Shown here: piece by piece, positions 1-6,037 of the stretch
Layout: the number at the start of each line of letters is the position of its first letter
How positions within the stretch are numbered: the first letter of the stretch is position 1
From: an uncultured Veillonella sp.
GTDB taxonomy: Bacteria; Bacillota; Negativicutes; Veillonellales; Veillonellaceae
Assembly: GCA_900552445.1 (NCBI GenBank)
Contig: URZS01000071.1
Span: 1 to 6,195, forward strand
Reading direction: 5' to 3'
DNA: 6,195 nucleotides
The notes under the pieces: model-generated
The model's database searches: none
Told to the model about the DNA's origin: nothing
Seen by the model: the letters and a program-made list of their open reading frames with translations, nothing else
Translations under genes and position numbers: made by a program

Positions 1-10
1 CTTCCGATCT
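1..10. other. Probable Illumina adapter remnant at the left edge
   Basis: The first ten bases, CTTCCGATCT, are identical to the last ten bases of the Illumina TruSeq adapter, which ends GCTCTTCCGATCT. An exact match starting at base 1 is unlikely by chance and is typical of untrimmed reads at a contig end. The alternative is coincidence: these bases translate in frame with feoA as Ser-Asp followed by part of a Leu codon, which would not be absurd for that protein. The right edge carries no corresponding reverse-complement match. Confidence 0.7.
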
Positions 11-170
11 TAATGTTAAACATCGTCTGATTGACATGGGCCTTGTTAAAGGGACAAAAATTCATGTTATGAAATTTGCCCCTTTGGGTGATCCAGTAGA
101 AATTAAAGTTAAAAACTTTGATTTAGCACTTCGTACAAGTGAAGCTGGTATGATTGATGTAGAGGTATAA
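1..170 (+). CDS. feoA: FeoA, ferrous iron transport protein A (3' part only)
   Basis: This is the C-terminal part of FeoA, a small cytoplasmic SH3-like protein that supports FeoB in Fe(II) uptake. The open frame enters from the left edge (first full codon at position 3) and ends at TAA 168-170, giving about 55 residues; the family is usually about 75-80, so the start and N-terminal third are missing. Recognisable family features are the HRLIDMGL stretch, the Gly-Thr-Lys-Ile-His-Val strand, the APLGDP motif, the Glu-Ile-Lys-Val strand, and the closing LALRTSEA with Ile-Asp-Val-Glu. The first two or three residues may come from adapter sequence and should not be trusted. It lies 12 bases upstream of feoB, whose ribosome binding site begins right after this stop, so the two are almost certainly co-transcribed. 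The promoter is outside the window. Confidence 0.9.
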   Translation, partial: SDLNVKHRLIDMGLVKGTKIHVMKFAPLGDPVEIKVKNFDLALRTSEAGMIDVEV

Positions 171-182
171 TAGGAGGTCCAT

Positions 183-2555
183 ATGGCAGAAAAAGGGCAA
201 ATTCGTATTGCCTTAGCAGGTAACCCTAACTGTGGTAAAACTACAATGTTTAACAATATCACAGGGGCGAAGCAACACGTTGGTAACTATGCCGGCGTTA
301 CGGTAGAAAAGAAAGAAGGCCATACTAATTTTAATGGTCAAGAGCTATTATTTATTGACTTACCAGGTACGTATAGTTTAACAGCACGTTCCTTAGATGA
401 GTTAGTAGCTCGAAATGTAATCGTAAACGATAATCCAGATGTAATCGTAAACGTCCTTGATGCATCTAACTTAGAACGTAACTTGTATTTAGCGGCACAA
501 CTGTTGGAACTTGAAAAGCCAATGGTTATTGCTCTAAACATGGCTGACGTTGCTGAAGAAATGGGTATCAAATACGACTTTAAAAAAATGGCTGAGCTAA
601 CAGGCGCTACAATCGTTAGTACAGTAGGTCGTACAAATATTGGTACAAAAGATTTGTTAGAAGCAACAATTAGCGTAGCTGCTTCTCAAAAAGCACCTGG
701 TGTAACAGTTAATTATGGTGATTTATTAGAAGGCAAAATTGCTGAACTAGTAGCAGCACTTGAAGAAGCTGGTACAGTAACGTATCCACTACGTTGGATC
801 GCTATTAAATTATTAGAAAACGATCCAGATGTGGTGGAAAAAGTTAAAGGCTTTGCGAATACAGAGGCAGTTTTACAAAAGGCAGCTGCTATCCGCGAAG
901 AAATCAAAGATCAAGTTGATCTTGATATAGTATTCCAAGAATATCGTCATCGTTATGCTGTTGAAGTATATAACCAATCTTTAACACAAGCTCCAAAAGA
1001 AATAGAAACACGCTCCGATCGTTATGATAAAATCTTAACACACCGTATTTGGGGCTTACCAATCTTCATGATTGTTATGTACCTATTGTTTGCGTTCGTA
1101 AACATCGTAGGTGGTATTCCTCAAGGTTGGATTGAAGATGGCTTTGCTGCATTACAAGCTTTTGCAGTTCAAAATATTCCAGAAGGTCAATTACAGTCCC
1201 TTGTATCTGACGGTATTATCGCCGGTGTAGGTGCCGTACTTTCCTTCTTACCATTGATTCTATTGCTATTCCTTGGTATTTCTTTCTTGGAAGATACTGG
1301 TTATATGGCCCGTGCAGCCTTCGTTATCGACCGTGTGATGCGCGCTTGTGGTTTGCATGGTAAATCCTTTATTCCTTTATTATTAGGCTTTGGCTGTTCC
1401 GTACCATCCGTAATGGGCGCTCGCATCCTTGATAACTATAAGGATCGAATGGTTACAATTTTGATTACACCATTCATGAGCTGTTCTGCTCGTTTACCTG
1501 TATACATCTTATTTGCTAATGCGTTCTTCCCAAATGGATGGGATAGTACATTAGTTGTATTCTCTGTATACTTCTTAGGTATTATCTTTGGTGTTATCTT
1601 TGCGAAAATCTTCCGTAAATTCATTTTCTCTGGTGAGGCTGAACCATTTGTAATGGAATTACCTCCTTACCACTTGCCTACATTGAAAGCTACTTGGTTA
1701 CATATGTACGAACGTGCTAAATTGTACATCATTAAAGCCGGTACTTTCATCATGGCAGCATCCATCTTGATTTGGTTTATCACTGCATACCCTATGGATG
1801 TAGAATACTCCAAAGATTACGATGCAATGAAAGAACAAGTTGCTCAAGCGTACGAAGTAAAAGATGCAGCTACATTAGCACAATTTGGCATTACTGCAGA
1901 TGACCAAAAAGAAGCAGTAGATAAAATTGTTGAAGATATGAAATCTACTGTACAAGATGCTACTGATGCTGCTAAGCAAGCAGGAGAAGATGAACCTGAA
2001 GTAGCAGTAGAAGCCGATTCTGCAGCACCTGAATTATTCAATGATATTAAAGATAAAAATAAAGACTTGTTCCCAGCAGCATGGGCAATGTATAAAAACA
2101 GTGCTAACTTAGATGCTGAAAATGACAAAATTGGTAAAGAACAAGCTGCGGAAAAAATTGAACAATCCTATGCAGCATCCTTTGGTAAAGCCATCAACCC
2201 AGTGCTAGAACCATTGGGGTTTGATTGGAAAATGGGCCTATCATTAGTAGCTGGTTTAGCGGCTAAAGAGGTTGTTATCTCTACATTAGGTACTATTTAC
2301 GCTGTTGGTGGCGATGATCAAAATCCAGCACCGTTGACTGAGTACCTACAAAATGACCCTCATTTCACACCGTTAATTGGTTTGACAATGATGTTGTTTA
2401 TCTTAATTTACCCACCTTGTTTGGCAACATTAGCTGTTATCAAACGTGAAACAGGTTCTTGGAAATGGGTTGCTTTCATGTTCTTCTATGAAAACGCATT
2501 TGCTTGGACTGCTTGTTTCATCTTCTACAATGTAGGCCGTGCATTAGGTTTCTAA
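183..2555 (+). CDS. feoB: FeoB, GTPase-coupled ferrous iron transporter
   Basis: FeoB is the inner-membrane Fe(II) importer with an N-terminal G protein. The ATG start follows AGGAGG at 172-177, five bases upstream. G motifs in order: G1 GNPNCGKT (residues 13-20), G2 Thr40 within YAGVTVEKK, G3 DLPG (59-62), G4 NMAD (119-122), and probable G5 around Ser146-Gly149. A helical GDI-like region follows, then the polytopic membrane domain from about residue 287 (HRIWGLP). Both gate motifs are intact: GFGCSVP (402-408) with Cys405, and MSCSARLP (432-439) with Cys434. The late AAKEVVISTLGT and YPPCLATLAV segments are also typical. At 790 residues it is slightly longer than E. coli FeoB (773). A hydrophilic acidic insert of about 125 residues (537-661) sits between membrane segments. 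No FeoC domain is fused; the separate Cys-rich gene downstream may be the partner. Regulation is presumably iron-dependent via the unseen feoA promoter. Confidence 0.97.
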   Translation: MAEKGQIRIALAGNPNCGKTTMFNNITGAKQHVGNYAGVTVEKKEGHTNFNGQELLFIDLPGTYSLTARSLDELVARNVIVNDNPDVIVNVLDASNLERNLYLAAQLLELEKPMVIALNMADVAEEMGIKYDFKKMAELTGATIVSTVGRTNIGTKDLLEATISVAASQKAPGVTVNYGDLLEGKIAELVAALEEAGTVTYPLRWIAIKLLENDPDVVEKVKGFANTEAVLQKAAAIREEIKDQVDLDIVFQEYRHRYAVEVYNQSLTQAPKEIETRSDRYDKILTHRIWGLPIFMIVMYLLFAFVNIVGGIPQGWIEDGFAALQAFAVQNIPEGQLQSLVSDGIIAGVGAVLSFLPLILLLFLGISFLEDTGYMARAAFVIDRVMRACGLHGKSFIPLLLGFGCSVPSVMGARILDNYKDRMVTILITPFMSCSARLPVYILFANAFFPNGWDSTLVVFSVYFLGIIFGVIFAKIFRKFIFSGEAEPFVMELPPYHLPTLKATWLHMYERAKLYIIKAGTFIMAASILIWFITAYPMDVEYSKDYDAMKEQVAQAYEVKDAATLAQFGITADDQKEAVDKIVEDMKSTVQDATDAAKQAGEDEPEVAVEADSAAPELFNDIKDKNKDLFPAAWAMYKNSANLDAENDKIGKEQAAEKIEQSYAASFGKAINPVLEPLGFDWKMGLSLVAGLAAKEVVISTLGTIYAVGGDDQNPAPLTEYLQNDPHFTPLIGLTMMLFILIYPPCLATLAVIKRETGSWKWVAFMFFYENAFAWTACFIFYNVGRALGF

Positions 2556-2600
2556 TTCGTGAGTCGTTAAATACAGTATTTTAGCCACTTTATAGGTAGT

Positions 2601-2647
2601 TAAATTAAACTGCATTGAAGAATTGCGATTTAGTTATAGTTAATTTA
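2601..2647. other. AT-rich imperfect stem-loop downstream of feoB
   Basis: TAAATTAAACT at 2601-2611 can pair with AGTTAATTTA at 2638-2647 with a single bulged base and a 26-base loop. It is followed by a run of A rather than T on the plus strand, so it does not look like an intrinsic terminator for feoB. The pairing is all A-T apart from one G-C pair and could be chance in AT-rich DNA. No better terminator was found directly after feoB, which leaves open read-through into the Cys-rich gene. Confidence 0.2.
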
Positions 2648-2657
2648 AAAAAAATAC

Positions 2658-2692
2658 TTGCTAATTATCAATATTCGTGGTTAAATGATAAT
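2658..2692 (+). promoter_or_regulatory. Candidate promoter with overlapping Fur-like inverted repeat
   Basis: A -35-like TTGCTA (2658-2663) and a -10-like TTAAAT (2681-2686) are separated by 17 bases, each matching consensus at four of six positions. The spacer and -10 are flanked by a perfect 7-bp inverted repeat, ATTATCA (2664-2670) and TGATAAT (2686-2692), with a 15-base gap. TGATAAT is the half-site of the classical Fur box, but the two halves here are farther apart than in a standard Fur site, so assignment to Fur is tentative. It would drive the Cys-rich gene, giving a leader of roughly 95 bases. Position beside feoB makes a metal-responsive operator plausible. Confidence 0.4.
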
Positions 2693-2771
2693 GAGAAAAG
2701 GGGAATATCCTTTAGATATTGCTTTTATCTTATTTATCACTAAGACAGATATTGTGATTTAGTTGATATTG
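2687..2771 (+). repeat. Four GATA(A/T)TG heptamers in the leader of the Cys-rich gene
   Basis: GATAATG occurs at 2687-2693 and GATATTG at 2715-2721, 2748-2754 and 2765-2771. The first and last copies continue with similar purine-rich sequence (GAGAAA then G-rich), making an imperfect direct repeat of about 22 bases offset by 78. An inverted copy, AATATC at 2704-2709, faces the GATATT at 2715-2720 across five bases and could form a small hairpin. Spacings of 28, 33 and 17 bases are irregular. These may be regulator binding sites or simply AT-rich recurrence; function is unknown. Confidence 0.35.
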
Positions 2772-2787
2772 AGAAAGAGGCATAATA

Positions 2788-2988
2788 ATGGATAATCTTA
2801 TTATAGGACTCATAGTTGTTCTAGCATTAGCTTATATTGGTTCTAAAATGTTTAAACAAGTAGGCGGTAAAGGTGGCTGTGGCTGTGGCGACGGTGGATC
2901 TGACTCCGGTAAATCATCTGGCTGTGGTGGACACTGCAGTTGTGACGGTTCTAATAAAGCATTAGGCATTAAACGTGCTGATAAGTAA
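2788..2988 (+). CDS. FeoB-associated Cys-rich membrane protein
   Basis: This 66-residue protein fits the FeoB-associated Cys-rich family: one N-terminal membrane helix (about residues 3-19), a short basic stretch (Lys20, Lys23, Lys28), then a Gly/Ser-rich Cys cluster. The cysteines are C31, C33, C46, C50 and C52, with His49 beside C50, arranged as CxC then CxxHCxC. Such proteins are encoded beside feoB in many Firmicutes and are thought to assist FeoB, perhaps in the FeoC role; the biochemical function is not established. The Cys/His cluster suggests metal or Fe-S binding, which is inference. The ATG at 2788 has AAAGAGG at 2774-2780, seven bases upstream. It lies 232 bases after feoB, a wide gap for an operon partner, and has its own candidate promoter. 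The tail (57-66) is lysine/arginine-rich and free of Cys. Confidence 0.85.
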   Translation: MDNLIIGLIVVLALAYIGSKMFKQVGGKGGCGCGDGGSDSGKSSGCGGHCSCDGSNKALGIKRADK

Positions 2989-3008
2989 TCAGAACAACAC
3001 TCAAGTTT

Positions 3009-3035
3009 TTGGAAGAGAAGAGGAGTCTCTATAAT
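3009..3035 (+). promoter_or_regulatory. Candidate promoter for the small protein / P-type ATPase operon
   Basis: A perfect TATAAT lies at 3030-3035, about 64 bases before the next start codon. The upstream element is weak: TTGGAA at 3009-3014 matches four of six positions but with a short 15-base spacer, and TTTTGG at 3007-3012 gives 17 bases but a poor match. The -10 sits inside the loop of the stem-loop at 3013-3045. If used, transcription would start near 3042 and the stem-loop would not be transcribed whole. It is supported mainly by the -10 match and by location. Confidence 0.4.
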
Positions 3036-3047
3036 GGCTTCTCTTTT
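3013..3047 (+). terminator. Possible weak terminator after the Cys-rich gene
   Basis: AAGAGAAG (3013-3020) pairs exactly with CTTCTCTT (3038-3045), extendable by G-U pairs at 3011-3012, around a 17-base loop. The following T-run is short (TTTT interrupted by C), so termination would be inefficient. It begins 24 bases after the stop of the Cys-rich gene, a normal place for a terminator. The same segment carries a TATAAT box in the loop, so it may instead be part of a promoter region. Confidence 0.35.
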
Positions 3048-3098
3048 CAAATATAGTATTTAAATTTTTTATCATATTTAGTAGAAAGGAATATTATC

Positions 3099-3359
3099 AT
3101 GTTCAACATCGATCAAAAAAATCTTAAAAACGCTAACTTATTCGCAGCAGGTCTTGCATTGGGTACTGTAGGTCTTAAAGTTTTAACTTCTAAAGACGCT
3201 AAAAAAGTATATGCTGGTATCGTGGCAGCTGGCCTTCGCGCTAAAGAAACTGTATTAGAAACAGCTGAAAAAGTACAAGCATCCGCATCTGATGTATTGG
3301 CAGAAGCTCAAGAAATCAACGAAGCACGCAACGAAGAAATCTTTGAAGAAAACAAATAA
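3099..3359 (+). CDS. Small DUF6110-like companion of the metal ATPase
   Basis: This 86-residue protein resembles the uncharacterised DUF6110 family, found next to metal P-type ATPases in Firmicutes. It has a short polar N-terminus, a Gly/Ala-rich weakly hydrophobic segment (about 14-29) that may insert in or lie on the membrane, a TSKDAKKVY motif (30-38), then an Ala/Glu-rich helical region (about 39-76) and an acidic end (72-86, seven Glu). It contains no Cys and no His, so any metal contact would be through carboxylates. The order (membrane segment, then E/A-rich helix) recalls mycobacterial PacL/DUF1490 proteins, scaffolds for P-type ATPases; that link is by architecture and gene context, not demonstrated homology. 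The ATG is preceded by AAAGGA (3085-3090) at eight bases. Its stop lies 16 bases before the ATPase start, so co-transcription and joint function are likely. Confidence 0.75.
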   Translation: MFNIDQKNLKNANLFAAGLALGTVGLKVLTSKDAKKVYAGIVAAGLRAKETVLETAEKVQASASDVLAEAQEINEARNEEIFEENK

Positions 3360-3375
3360 TTAGAGGATTGCACAT

Positions 3376-5517
3376 ATGTTACAATTTTCTGTAGTAAAAA
3401 AACTCAGAAATCGCTTGCATGTTAAGGTAACTGGTCATCGCTTTACAGAGGCTGAAGCAGCTTATGTAGAGGATACATTACTCCTTAATGATGCAATTGT
3501 AGATGTAACCTTCTACACTCGTAGCAGTCAAATCGCCATTAAACATACTGGCGATGTTGATGCTGTGCGTGAAGCAGTGCTAGGTCTACGCGATTTAGAC
3601 TTGTCCGAAGCACCTGCTTTGAACGAATATTCTCCACGCTTGGTAAATAAAAAATACCGTGAAATGATGATCAACCGCACTGCACTTTACTTAGGTAAAA
3701 AAGCAGTGTTGCCTGCTCCAATTGCAGCTGCATGGGCATGGTTTGATGGTATTAAATTTATCGGCAAAGCGATTAAAACATTGTGGCAACGTAAGTTAAC
3801 AGTAGAAGTACTTGATGGCGTAGCTATTGGTGCTGCTTTACTTCAAAAAGACTACCCTACAGCTGGTGCTGTTATGTACCTATTGGGTATTGGGGATATT
3901 TTGGAAGAATGGACTCACCGTAAATCTGTATTAAATCTTGCTCAAAGCATGTCTTTGAATGTAGATAAAGTATGGGTATTAGTTGACGATATCGAAGTGA
4001 GCAAGCCAGTTAACGAAGTTGTTGCAGGTGATCAAATTATCATTCGTCAAGGCGAAGTGATTCCATTGGATGGCGTCGTTATCGATGGAGTTGTTCTTGT
4101 TAACGAAAGCTCCATGACTGGTGAACCAGAAGCGGTTCGTCGCGATCAAGACAGTTCTGTATATGCAGGTACTGTTGTTGAAGACGGTAAAGCTATCGTA
4201 GAAGTACGTAGCACATCCAAAACATCTCGTTACGAAAAAATCGTTAACCTTATCGAAGAGTCTGAACAAATGAAATCTGGTATGGAACAACAAGCATACC
4301 GCATGGCTGATAAATTAGTACCTATTAGCTTTATCGGTGCTGGTTTAACATACTTGTTGACTCGCAATGTTATGAAAGCATTGTCTTTCGTTATGGTTGA
4401 CTTCTCTTGTGCATTGAAATTGTCTATTCCATTGGCTGTACTTTCAGCAATGCAAGAGGCATCTAAGCGCGGTATCACTGTTAAAGGTGGTAAGTTCTTA
4501 GAACAAATTGCACAAGCAGATATGATTGTATTCGACAAAACAGGTACGCTTACAAAAGCAGAACCTGAGTTTGAACAAATCATTCCATTTAATGGTCATG
4601 ATGCAGATGAAATGTTGAAATTGGCTGCATGTATTGAGGAACATTTCCCTCATTCCATGGCAAAAGCAATTGTACGTGCTGCTAAGGATCATTCCTTGCC
4701 TCACAAGGAAATGCACTCCGACGTAGAATACGTTGTAGCTCATGGTATTGCATCTAAAGTTGGCCGCTACCGTGTACGCATTGGTAGTGCTCACTACATC
4801 TTTGATGATGAAAAGACAAAAATTCCTGCAGATGAACAAGAAAAATTCAACAATTTACCAAATTCATCTTCCCATATTTACCTCGCTATTGGAGGTACAC
4901 TAGCAGCGGTTATTTGTATTAAAGACCCTGTTCGTGAGGAAGCAAAACAAGTTATAGCTGATTTACATACATTGGGCATTAAAAAGGTTGTCATGATGAC
5001 TGGCGACTCCAAACGTAACGCAGAACGCGTAGCTGCAGAAATCGGTATCGATGAAGTGCATGCTGAAGTATTACCAGAAGATAAAGCGGCTTATGTAAAA
5101 CAAGCTAAAGCTGAGGGCTATACAGTAATGATGGTAGGGGATGGCATCAATGACTCCCCAGCTATTTCTGAAGCTCATGTAGGTATCGCGATGAATGAAG
5201 GTGCTCCAATCGCTCAAAAGATTGCGAACGTTACTATTTCTTCCGATAACTTACAAGCTCTTGTAGACTTACGTCGTATTTCCTTAGCCTTGATGAAACG
5301 TATCAAAGCTAACTACAATGGTATCGTTGGCTTCAATGGTGCTCTTGTAGGCGGCGGTGTTCTTGGCTTTATGCCTCCGAGCCAAACAGCTTGGTTGCAC
5401 AACTTATTCACATTGGGTATTGGCATTGAAAGCATGACTCCATTGTTGAAAGAAGATAAAAAGGAAGAAGAAGTTGTTCCTACAATTGATGTAACAGCTG
5501 ACTCTGTAGTAGCTTAA
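3376..5517 (+). CDS. Heavy-metal translocating P-type ATPase (P1B-like, non-CPC)
   Basis: This is a 713-residue ATP-driven metal pump, probably an exporter. The N-terminal region (about 1-75) looks like a degenerate HMA fold with no CxxC; no Cys occurs before residue 345. Membrane helices follow from about 100, then the actuator domain with TGEP (248-251). The ion-pathway helix carries Asp342-Phe343-Ser344-Cys345 ahead of ALKLSIP, where classical P1B pumps have Cys-Pro-Cys. The catalytic site is DKTGTLT with phosphorylated Asp387. The N-domain HP dipeptide appears as His426-Ser427 within HFPHS. TGD (542-544) and GDGINDSP (588-595) complete the P-domain. Two C-terminal helices follow with the WLHN stretch, then an acidic tail. 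The ATG has AGAGGA (3362-3367) eight bases upstream; a tandem TAATAA ends it. Substrate cannot be read from sequence: the atypical site and iron-gene context make Fe, Mn or Zn possible. Confidence 0.93.
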   Translation: MLQFSVVKKLRNRLHVKVTGHRFTEAEAAYVEDTLLLNDAIVDVTFYTRSSQIAIKHTGDVDAVREAVLGLRDLDLSEAPALNEYSPRLVNKKYREMMINRTALYLGKKAVLPAPIAAAWAWFDGIKFIGKAIKTLWQRKLTVEVLDGVAIGAALLQKDYPTAGAVMYLLGIGDILEEWTHRKSVLNLAQSMSLNVDKVWVLVDDIEVSKPVNEVVAGDQIIIRQGEVIPLDGVVIDGVVLVNESSMTGEPEAVRRDQDSSVYAGTVVEDGKAIVEVRSTSKTSRYEKIVNLIEESEQMKSGMEQQAYRMADKLVPISFIGAGLTYLLTRNVMKALSFVMVDFSCALKLSIPLAVLSAMQEASKRGITVKGGKFLEQIAQADMIVFDKTGTLTKAEPEFEQIIPFNGHDADEMLKLAACIEEHFPHSMAKAIVRAAKDHSLPHKEMHSDVEYVVAHGIASKVGRYRVRIGSAHYIFDDEKTKIPADEQEKFNNLPNSSSHIYLAIGGTLAAVICIKDPVREEAKQVIADLHTLGIKKVVMMTGDSKRNAERVAAEIGIDEVHAEVLPEDKAAYVKQAKAEGYTVMMVGDGINDSPAISEAHVGIAMNEGAPIAQKIANVTISSDNLQALVDLRRISLALMKRIKANYNGIVGFNGALVGGGVLGFMPPSQTAWLHNLFTLGIGIESMTPLLKEDKKEEEVVPTIDVTADSVVA

Positions 5518-5520
5518 TAA

Positions 5521-5570
5521 AAGACCTCCATACTTGGTAATCATTTACCTGTGTGGAGGTTTTTCTTTTT
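5521..5570 (+). terminator. Strong intrinsic terminator of the ATPase operon
   Basis: ACCTCCATAC (5524-5533) pairs with GTGTGGAGGT (5551-5560) with one G-U pair. A nested inner stem of GGTAA (5536-5540) with TTACC (5545-5549) closes a four-base TCAT loop. The stem runs into a T-rich tract (5560-5571, one C). It starts directly after the tandem stop codons of the ATPase gene. This is the clearest terminator in the window and separates the ATPase unit from the next genes. Confidence 0.93.
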
Positions 5571-5572
5571 TG

Positions 5573-5601
5573 ATGACATTTATCCTTGATTATTGTAAAA
5601 T
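5573..5601 (+). promoter_or_regulatory. Sigma-70-type promoter for the membrane-protein pair
   Basis: ATGACA at 5573-5578 matches the -35 consensus at five of six positions and TAAAAT at 5596-5601 matches the -10 at five of six, with an ideal 17-base spacer. It lies immediately after the ATPase terminator and about 30 bases before the next start codon, predicting a short leader starting near 5608. No operator-like repeat was seen around it. Confidence 0.65.
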
Positions 5602-5632
5602 ACAAAGAGATTACATATCATAGGAGATCTAT

Positions 5633-6037
5633 ATGAACATTTTGATAGATATTTGTAAGCGATCTTTTTATTTGAATCTATTTATCGTGGTAATTCCTAT
5701 TATTGCGTATATGATTCATAATGGATCGAGTGCGACAGTAGCATTAGTATGGTATTTGTTGTTATCCTTATTTATGCCTTGGGCGTATTTATCGTTTAAA
5801 GACAGTACCTTTGGTGATGGTAAATCTATAAGCCGTATTGCATATGTAGTGAGTTGGATTGCCATTCATGGCATTGCATACAAAGGCATTTTCCTAGGTG
5901 TAGATTTATCTATGTTGTGGGGCTGGCCAACTGTAGGCAGAGATGTGGCTTTTTTAGTGTCTATGTATATTGGTGTCACCATTAGTCTAATTGTTGCTTA
6001 CGGCTTAACTCGATTAGTGGGAGGCCGTAATGAATAA
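5633..6037 (+). CDS. Unrecognised four-helix membrane protein
   Basis: This 134-residue protein is not recognised. Hydrophobicity suggests four membrane helices: about residues 12-28, 34-54, 69-89 and 104-126. The loop between helices 2 and 3 (about 55-68) is polar (KDSTFGDGKS) and the end is basic-polar (RLVGGRNE). Tryptophans at 40, 50, 75, 96 and 98 lie near predicted membrane boundaries. There is no cleavable signal peptide, catalytic motif or Cys/His cluster to suggest an activity. The ATG has AGGAG (5622-5626) six bases upstream and a good promoter ahead of it. Its 3' end overlaps the next gene by eight bases, so the two are translationally coupled and likely form a complex or share a pathway. 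Strong separation from the ATPase unit by a terminator argues against a direct metal role. Confidence 0.8.
   Translation: MNILIDICKRSFYLNLFIVVIPIIAYMIHNGSSATVALVWYLLLSLFMPWAYLSFKDSTFGDGKSISRIAYVVSWIAIHGIAYKGIFLGVDLSMLWGWPTVGRDVAFLVSMYIGVTISLIVAYGLTRLVGGRNE

Noticed and set aside
2601..2654. AT-rich stem-loop followed by an eight-base A run as a feoB terminator
   Set aside because: The homopolymer run is A, not T, on the plus strand. It could terminate only leftward transcription, and there is no leftward gene here.
2556..2787. Riboswitch (manganese yybP-ykoY or NiCo type) upstream of the Cys-rich gene
   Set aside because: I could not find the conserved motifs or paired arms of these classes; the region is AT-rich with only short inverted repeats.
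2832..3050. Minus-strand frame of 72 codons across the Cys-rich gene
   Set aside because: Its Pro-rich composition is the antisense of the Gly/Cys codons of the real gene, whose ribosome site and family features are clear.
3034..3063. Nine-codon reading frame (ATG to TAA) after a purine-rich AAGAGGAG
   Set aside because: Too short to support as a gene; the apparent ribosome site and the first codons are accounted for by the arms and loop of the stem-loop and the TATAAT box. It is mentioned only as part of the ambiguity at this locus.
3979..4839. Three overlapping minus-strand frames of over 100 codons inside the ATPase gene
   Set aside because: They are antisense to the catalytic core of a conserved ATPase, have no recognisable protein features and overlap each other.
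3376..5517. Assignment of the ATPase as a copper (CopA) or zinc/cadmium (ZntA) pump
   Set aside because: It lacks the N-terminal CxxC and the CPC membrane motif that define those groups, so a specific name would be unsupported.
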